The notes under the pieces: model-generated
Database searches by the model: none
The model's input: only the letters and a program-made list of their open reading frames with translations
Told to the model about the DNA's origin: nothing
Part shown: positions 57,657-64,000 of the stretch, piece after piece
Position numbering within the stretch: the stretch's first letter is position 1
Layout of the letters: each line of letters opens with the position of its first letter
NCBI GenBank assembly: GCA_027943335.1
Contig: BSBK01006021.1
Coordinates: forward strand, 2,374,974 to 2,438,973
Length of the DNA stretch: 64,000 nt
Direction: 5' to 3'
Origin: Chamaecyparis obtusa
Taxonomy: Eukaryota > Streptophyta > Pinopsida > Cupressales > Cupressaceae
Made by a program: the position numbers and the translations under genes

Positions 57657-58030
57657 TGATGAGTAAACAACCCATAGCTCCCAAGAACACCTGCACACAA
57701 ACAACTATCACAGAAAGAGAGAGAAGCAAGAAGCTAGAGAGGCATGAATGCATGGATCCATGAAAGAGGAGACATTTTTTATGTGCAAAAATAAAAGTTG
57801 CAATTCAATAAAATTAATCTTTCTCGATAAGATTACAAAAGAGATCAATCCTTATAAAAGGAGATCAAAATCTTAAAAGGGTGAACAAACCTAGGTTGCA
57901 TGATAATAATTAATAAAGCAATTAATTATTATATGTCTAAAGTTTAGCTTAAGTAGAAAGAGATAATAAGTGACTTAGTAGTTAAATCAATATGATTTAA
58001 TTAATAAGCAAGCAACTTATTACTCTAACA
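57657..58030 (-). repeat. Copia-like 3' LTR, minus orientation
   Basis: On the minus strand it starts TGTTAGAGTAATAAG and ends TACTCATCA, 374 bp. The polypurine tract CTTAAGGGGAGG lies directly upstream on that strand (58031-58042), so this is a 3' LTR with its body to the right. It forms an inverted pair with 53577-53939. Confidence 0.82.
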
Positions 58031-58042
58031 CCTCCCCTTAAG
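58031..58042 (-). other. Polypurine tract next to the 3' LTR
   Basis: The minus strand reads CTTAAGGGGAGG immediately before TGTTAGAG, the usual plant copia arrangement. Confidence 0.8.
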
Positions 58043-59842
58043 ATAACCTTTGGGATAAGATAAAAACTTAGAAAGAACTATTAAAAGCAAATGGGTCCCG
58101 GCAACAAAAGCCCTGATCAGGTACCCAAGTACAAAAGAAAGTCTCTAAAAATGGAGAAATAGAGAAAATCACATGGGAAAAATTCTACTCTAAAAAGAGA
58201 CAAAGACTAGTCTAAAGGACTGGAGAAGCCTCCAAAACTAAGAATGTTTCAAAAAATAGGAACAAGGATGAATGTGTACAACATCACTGAAGCAAGAAGT
58301 TCCAAACTCTGTCAAGAAGTAACTGATGATTTGAAGGTCCTCCACTAAAATATGACCAGGTAGAGAAGATTGTAATCTGCATGAGTGCCCTCAAATGACA
58401 CTACTCGAATCATGAGGCAAACAAAGCCAAACAACTAAAGTCGAAGATACAAAATACTGTAATCTGCACGAGTTCCCTCAATTGACACTACGCAAATCAG
58501 GAGGCAAACAAAGGCAAACATTGAAACTCGAAGATACAAATAGCATAAAAACACCAAAGTATGAAGAGTTGATCAATCAAAGCTGGAAGAGTACGTCCAA
58601 AAAATAGGAAAGAAAGAGTGTCCATATGGTAAATGATCCATCTCACTGGAATGCATAGGTACCCAGCCACTGCATCCGCCTAGTACATGGAATCAAATAC
58701 TGAATACATAGCTCACACTATCGAACTAAGAAGTAGTAGAACCAATAGTAGAACCCCCCCCCATAATGCTAACAAGGGAGTAATGACAAGTACATTGAAA
58801 AGATCATCCAATATGAACTGCATGATGAAGAAGAATCTGAAACATCGAAGGTGCAGAGAGAGTACAAACATATATAGAGATATCTGAGGCTAATTTCATT
58901 GGAGGAATGCTCACATGATAAAAGTAGATGGCAAACAAAGGCAAACATCAAACCCCCTTGGCACTTTATAATGAAGTGCAAGTACAAAGAGCATGAACAT
59001 GTGCAAGATCTCATACATGCAATAGAATGACACTTTATCTTAGTGTGTGTGCATACAAGAATGCTACAAAATTAAAATATACATTGCTCAATTCAAAGTG
59101 TGAAGGCTACTAAAATAAAAGAACAACCAAAGACGAGCCATCCCTCAAAGGGAAGAGATCCCAGGACCTGTAACATCCAAGATATTCACTAGATTTCAAA
59201 AATGCAAGAAACTGAATAAAATATACCTAAATCATAATCTAGAAAAATGACTCATAGTACTAGAAAGCTCTCAGAACAAGCTTTCCAATGATATATCGTA
59301 TGCCCAAAACAGAGTCCGGATGCGCAAGATAGAGCTCTTAGAGTACAAAAAAGAATATCTAGCTTTGACAGTTAAAAACACCATCAAAAAAAGAAAATCA
59401 GAAATTCAAACCTCCAGATCTAGATAGAACTTGGAACCAAATTTTCAATGATATCTCGTTTGCCCAATTTTGACACCGTATGCTCAAGTTATGAAAAAAA
59501 CCACAGGTATGTTGAAGGGCCCAAAAATGGTGTCTTGGGGTGATGACATGTGCTGATGTCAGCACTTCAGGGCATTAAAATTGACGGTTGTATGGTCGTT
59601 GCTACAAAAAGGCCCCCGAGGCTAAAAAAATGGGCCCCTGGTCGCCATATGACCAAGGGTTGAGGCTGCATCTAGTAGAGGCTTAAATTTGATGACCAAA
59701 TGGTCATCACAGCCCAATTAAAAAATGGATTTCAAAAATTAAAAACTATGTCAATTCTTGTTCAATTTTTTAAAAAATAAAATTATAGGCATAAACTTCA
59801 TCCACTTTTTCACATTTCATCAGTTTACACCATCTTCAAATT
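58043..59842 (-). mobile_element. Non-coding body of an LTR element (non-autonomous or deleted)
   Basis: By position this is the internal region upstream of the minus-strand 3' LTR. I found no RNase H or RT frame where copia would have one. It contains an 87-bp tandem duplication (58371-58545) with a third partial trace near 58930. The element is thus a non-autonomous derivative or has lost pol by deletion. Its 5' LTR was not found. Confidence 0.4.
58371..58545. repeat. 87-bp tandem duplication
   Basis: Two copies start TGTAATCTGCA at 58371 and 58458, with about twelve differences. The shared words include AGGCAAACAAAG and CGAAGATACAAA. Confidence 0.88.
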
Positions 59843-60200
59843 CTAAACATAAATGCCACCTTTATGTCGTTCAAGTTGAACAATTTGCATGTTGTTGACC
59901 TTTTCCTTTATAAAAGTGTGATCTGATGACTTCTTATTTGCCTTTTTAAGTTTGTTGATTACATCTAAAGGCACACATAATTCACCTTCAAAATCAATTT
60001 TTACTTCTAGGTCACTAACACACTCTTCCAAATCTGACTCATTCATATTTATTATGAATTCATCAAACATCTTCTTTTTACAAAAAATTATTATTAACAC
60101 TCATTGAATCAACTGATGAGGACTTTTCTTGAGACAAGACTTTATTAGACTTGACTCCAGTATTATTCTTTTGATCTTTGTTCCTATTGCACTTAGCCAT
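59843..60200 (-). pseudogene. Unrecognised short ORF after a PBS-like site, one frameshift
   Basis: An ATG at 60200 opens a Lys/Asn/Ser-rich frame (MAKCNRNKDQKNN) that shifts near 60085 into a second frame with acidic residues (MNESDLEECVSDLEVKID) and ends at 59843. It begins about 45 bp downstream of the PBS-like site, the place of gag. I do not recognise the protein; an N-terminal gag of a copia-type element is the likely reading. Confidence 0.4.
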
Positions 60201-60245
60201 GACAAGTACTCTAATAATAGGAAACCCCTATTTTTATGTTCAAGG

Positions 60246-60262
60246 GTTTGGCTATAATACCA
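60246..60262 (-). other. Primer-binding-site-like sequence (tRNA-Met type)
   Basis: The minus strand reads TTGGTATTATAGCC, near the usual TTGGTATCAGAGC with three changes. The DNA to its right (TTGGAGTATGATACC, CTAAGACAGGGGGGTGAATCAG) resembles the LTR edge of some plant copia elements from memory. The far end of that LTR was not found. Confidence 0.4.
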
Positions 60263-60269
60263 ATTTTAT

Positions 60270-63200
60270 TGGAGTATGATACCACTAAGACAGGGGGGTG
60301 AATCAGTGGTATGTCAATATCAATTAATTTTAAATAGACTTTGAAGAACTTGAAACAAAATAATTGTGAAGATATTGAGACCTTTTTCAAAAACATTGAT
60401 ACATTATGAATGTGTGTTTAGGTAGAACAAATGAACAACTAGAAGCCTCGACACTACTAATAGAAATGAGGAAGCGCTGGCATTACTAACTTCACAATGA
60501 ACAAAGTATAAGTGATGTATCGAATACATAAAATACTAGGGTTAGACCAAAACCTTTAATCATCAAGTAACACAAGAATTTGAGCAACATGAATAATGAT
60601 ATATGCCAAACTAGGGTTTACTAAAGAACTCTTCAAAGACAAAAATTGTTTTTTAACTAGCTTGGTTTGATAAAATTAAATCACCCCCAAAACTCGGTTG
60701 ACATGCTATGGGTATATAGTTTGGACAAAGACCTGTATGCTACAAACATTATACAGTCACATTGTAAATGGTTTGAAAAGATTTTATTCAAATCATAACT
60801 AAGACCATTTAATTTGAAACAAATGAAACCATTAATCGAGTAGGGTAAACCAACAAATAATACACACCCCTAAATAAAATGGTTTACATGGATATGTGAA
60901 AACTTAACAAAAAATTATGAATGGAAAACACCTGTGCAAGATTAAAATGCAACTTCTTTTATAATATCTTGTATAATCTTCTCTTGTATCTCCTTCATAG
61001 CCTTTCACAATCCTTCAAGATTCTTGGCTCCACCATCGAATAAATTCCAAGAGAGTCTCATGTTTTTGCTACCAACAAACTACCTTCAAAAACCTATCAT
61101 GATTATTCAAGCCCACGCCCTAGCTCGGACTGAGCCCTAGCTCATTTGAGCTTTGGGTCTTTTAACATAATAATTATTACAAACTGATTTTACAAGCTAA
61201 TAACAAAGTGTTTAAAGTACATGCCAATATTAATGGCATGTCTATTCATGCCTTCAATTTCATTAATACTCACATAAAAGAAGCCAATGTCACAACCTTA
61301 GCACCACTTGGTGCTAAGTCTTGTGTAATACAACACTTATAACATCAAACTTATAATCTCTTAGGCAAGGTCGATCTAAAGGCTTTTCCTTACTACCATG
61401 AATATATATTTCCCTTTCTAATAACATCAATTCACTTAAAGTAACCAAGACATAATCCAATTTGCAACTCAACTTGAGCATGAAAATTAACTTTAAATGC
61501 AACTTTAGGAACATAGTGATGAACATGTAGAACACATTTTATAGTACATAATTTGACTGTCATCCTCAACATACCAAATATGCTGATATATCATTCATGT
61601 ATCAAACTTAATAAAAATTCTTGAATGTATCAAAAACATGTATCAAGTGATCCAACCAAGTGCTACATATGAGCATGCCCGATAAGTTAGTGTTTGGGCT
61701 TCAAGGACAACACAAGGAGACGAGCAAGAAAAGTAATATATACAAAAATCCTCCCCTTCTAAGCCTTAGATGCCCAACTAATAGAAACAAAACTACTACT
61801 TTCCCTTAACACACTTCCACAACAAAGGAACACACATAAAAAATATATACAACATGGAGTAGTCATGATAATTCTTAATACTAGAACTTGTTATAATTTG
61901 CTAATTCAACTATCACAATGCAAGCTAATTGGAATAAAATCCTAACCAAAACATCACTACATATTATTACAACTAATATAATGTAAGTCTCATCTATAAT
62001 TAAACAAACTCCATATTGAACTAGCCAATCTGTTTAAAATCTAACATACTTACAATAACAATTAAATAATAAATCTACTACATCTTAAAATTAATTCTTG
62101 AATTAATTTTGAACCACATTCAATAAACATATCAATCTAATGCAAATTTACTTTATGTATAGTTAAATACCAATAACAAGTTAGAATGTAATTATAATTC
62201 ATAATAAGTTATTTTTAATTTTTTTTAAGGTAAGTCTAATCTAAGAATATAATAACAGTTCCTATCTCACAAGTGACACATAAGCTCATTAACGAAAAGC
62301 TCGAAAAGAATAAAAATCAAGTCTATAAAAACATAAAGACTTTTCCACGTGACATGTTCCATTTATCAAAATAAGAAATTTGAATAATTTGAAAATAATG
62401 TCAAATATCCTTAAGTACAAATAAGAAGAAATTAAAAATACTGTTGAGAGTACGTGATTCATCCAATAATACAACATGAGGTGATAAATACATAAAGGAT
62501 GTTGACCATACTGTCGATCATCATACATCAAAAGTACGAATACAAATTCAAATACAAATACAAATATAAATATAAATACAAATACAAATACAATAGAGCA
62601 CAAGACCCAAAGGTCAAAATGATACAAGATATTAATACATATGGCATCAAATTATAAATCATCCATCCACATGCTTTGGTATCCTATGCCATCGAACATC
62701 TATCCATTTGCAAATCTCAAGATGGAAATGTGATCCATGTACTTAATCCGCCCAACCACAAAGTGGTTAGCTCCCCCAAGGCTCATCCTAAAATGAAGAG
62801 CACATCGACCCTGCTCGAGTAATCTATCAACTTGACACTAATGGATCATAAAGGAATCTAATGCAATATGTGAACTAACTAATTTTCTTATACATAAAAG
62901 TAGAACTAACATAGATATGGCAAAGAGAAAAGAAAATAACCAACACAAAGTCATTCATGTGTTTACGCAGCTTAAGCCTAAGCATAAAATAACCAGATTT
63001 CTACTGGCAGTAAAAGAAATATATATTTACCCTTCTCCGTTTATCCATATTCGACACCCTTTCACATGATATCTTTCTCAAAATAGTATTTTAAGAAAAA
63101 ACTAAAAATAACATATGTTCATGTTTCCAAAATAATTTCACTCTCTAGAAATTACTTTTTCTTTAATGGTAATTTCACATAGTAAATTTTATATGATAAA

Positions 63201-64000
63201 GAATTATGTGGTTTTACTGACAACTAGCATTTACTTTTTATTGAAAATGCATTCCTAAAATAGAAAGATGATAATTAAATAATCTAGTTTTCATATATAT
63301 ACACAATGAAGCAATTGCTACAGGAAGTTTGGGTATATCTTGTCTCAGTTTGAAAGAACCAACAACAAACATGTTTTTCTAAATTTTATTTGTAAGTTCA
63401 ACATGAGGGTAGTCAAAAAAAAAATTTGTGTATACTATCTTTTATTACTGACTGGGTTTCAACAATGATAACTAATTTCAAATTCCATACAAAAAAAATA
63501 TAGTACTGATTTCTTCCCATCTCTAAATTCTTTCTAGCACTAAGATTTAGAAAAACAAAATTAGTATAAACTAATGCTACATGAAAAACATTTTAATCCT
63601 AAATAAACAAGAATTTTCATTAAATCTACTTATCACATTTCATAACAATTCATACTATCTATCCATCTTTCTAACTTAATCATCTATTATTTAGAAAAAT
63701 ATGAGGTAAAGTCTTGGTGATCTTACGGAAAATTTTCATGTCGCATTCTGAATCCAAAGCTGCTTCTTTGATGCTCACGTTTCTTCTGTTACGTGCTTCC
63801 TTTACTTTTCACCTCCTCTTATGTGTGTGTGTATACTTTGTACTTCTTCTTTAACACGTAAGTTCCAATCATACAAATGTCGCTCTCCTTTTCATTTCAC
63901 TTATTATCTATGTTGCATGCTCTCTCTTCTATTCTGTATAATTAAAATTTGTTTTTTTTCTTTTCCTTATCTTCGTCTGCTCCTCCCTTCTCCATTCTAT
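60270..64000. other. AT-rich DNA, possible LTR at its left edge, no gene seen
   Basis: The first several hundred bases may be a copia-type LTR next to the PBS-like site. Beyond about 61200 the sequence is AT-rich with no motif on either strand. The only repeat of note is the hexanucleotide at 62538-62594. The last 300 bases are pyrimidine-rich with GTGTGTGTAT and could be promoter-like DNA of something outside the window, which cannot be judged here. Confidence 0.5.
62538..62594. repeat. (AAATAC)n hexanucleotide microsatellite
   Basis: A run of AAATAC/AAATAT units. On the minus strand it is read as a Val-Phe repeat, which explains the apparent hydrophobic frame there. Confidence 0.95.

Noticed and set aside
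57657..60262. One complete element from the 57.66-kb LTR to the PBS-like site at 60.25 kb
   Set aside because: The DNA next to the PBS-like site does not match the 57.66-kb LTR, so the two cannot be ends of one element.
62289..62627. A 112-codon frame with Val-Phe repeats that looks like a membrane protein
   Set aside because: The hydrophobic run comes from the AAATAC hexanucleotide repeat; the rest has no motif.

Overview
This window looks like nuclear DNA of a seed plant with a large, transposon-bloated genome. The sequence shows this in three ways: AT-rich DNA, several LTR retrotransposons primed by initiator tRNA-Met, and plant-type L1 LINEs with a DUF4283/CCHC ORF1 inserted into one another. 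A gymnosperm is my best guess from gene density and element style, but that is inference. I see only one convincing host gene: an intronless trihelix (SIP1/ASIL-type) transcription factor at 51035-51922 on the minus strand.

Layout. 1-14883: a degraded minus-strand Ty3/gypsy element A with very long LTRs (about 3.75 kb; the left one is cut by the window edge). Its left LTR carries two LINE tails with target duplications. Its gag is split by a 2.24-kb LINE that has ORF1 but no ORF2. 14884-15317: another LINE-like tail and a TA microsatellite. 15440-22900: a decayed minus-strand Ty1/copia element split between integrase and reverse transcriptase by a GC-rich, 5'-truncated LINE of another lineage (LINE-B, 16913-about 20995), which ends in a pentanucleotide repeat instead of poly(A). 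23076-33847: mostly unassignable AT-rich DNA with small tandem duplications, an L1-type RNase H fragment and a GC-rich foldback. 33848-35532: a solo LTR with a 5-bp target duplication.

35945-49208: a chromovirus (element 2, minus strand) bounded by the target duplication CACAA. A related chromovirus (element 3, plus strand) is nested in its right LTR. Element 3 has lost its 3' end, so its integrase/chromodomain frame runs into element 2 LTR sequence. A 435-bp tandem duplication spans the left junction of that insertion, so it is younger than the insertion. 49209-53576: the trihelix gene and its flanks. 53577-64000: two inverted copia-like LTRs, a tandem array of about 286-333-bp units between them, a possible LTR/PBS near 60.25 kb, and AT-rich DNA with no recognisable gene.

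How it fits together: the window is a stratified record of insertions. The order can be read for element A then LINE copies 1-3, for copia then LINE-B, and for element 2 then element 3 then the 435-bp duplication. Every pol gene carries stops or frameshifts except the RNase H-integrase-chromodomain frame of element 3 (46932-48692). The most unusual signal is the set of L1-type insertions in which the ORF1 C-terminus is joined directly to the LINE 3' tail. They resemble an ORF1-only, non-autonomous LINE family, a plant analogue of the mammalian HAL1 elements.
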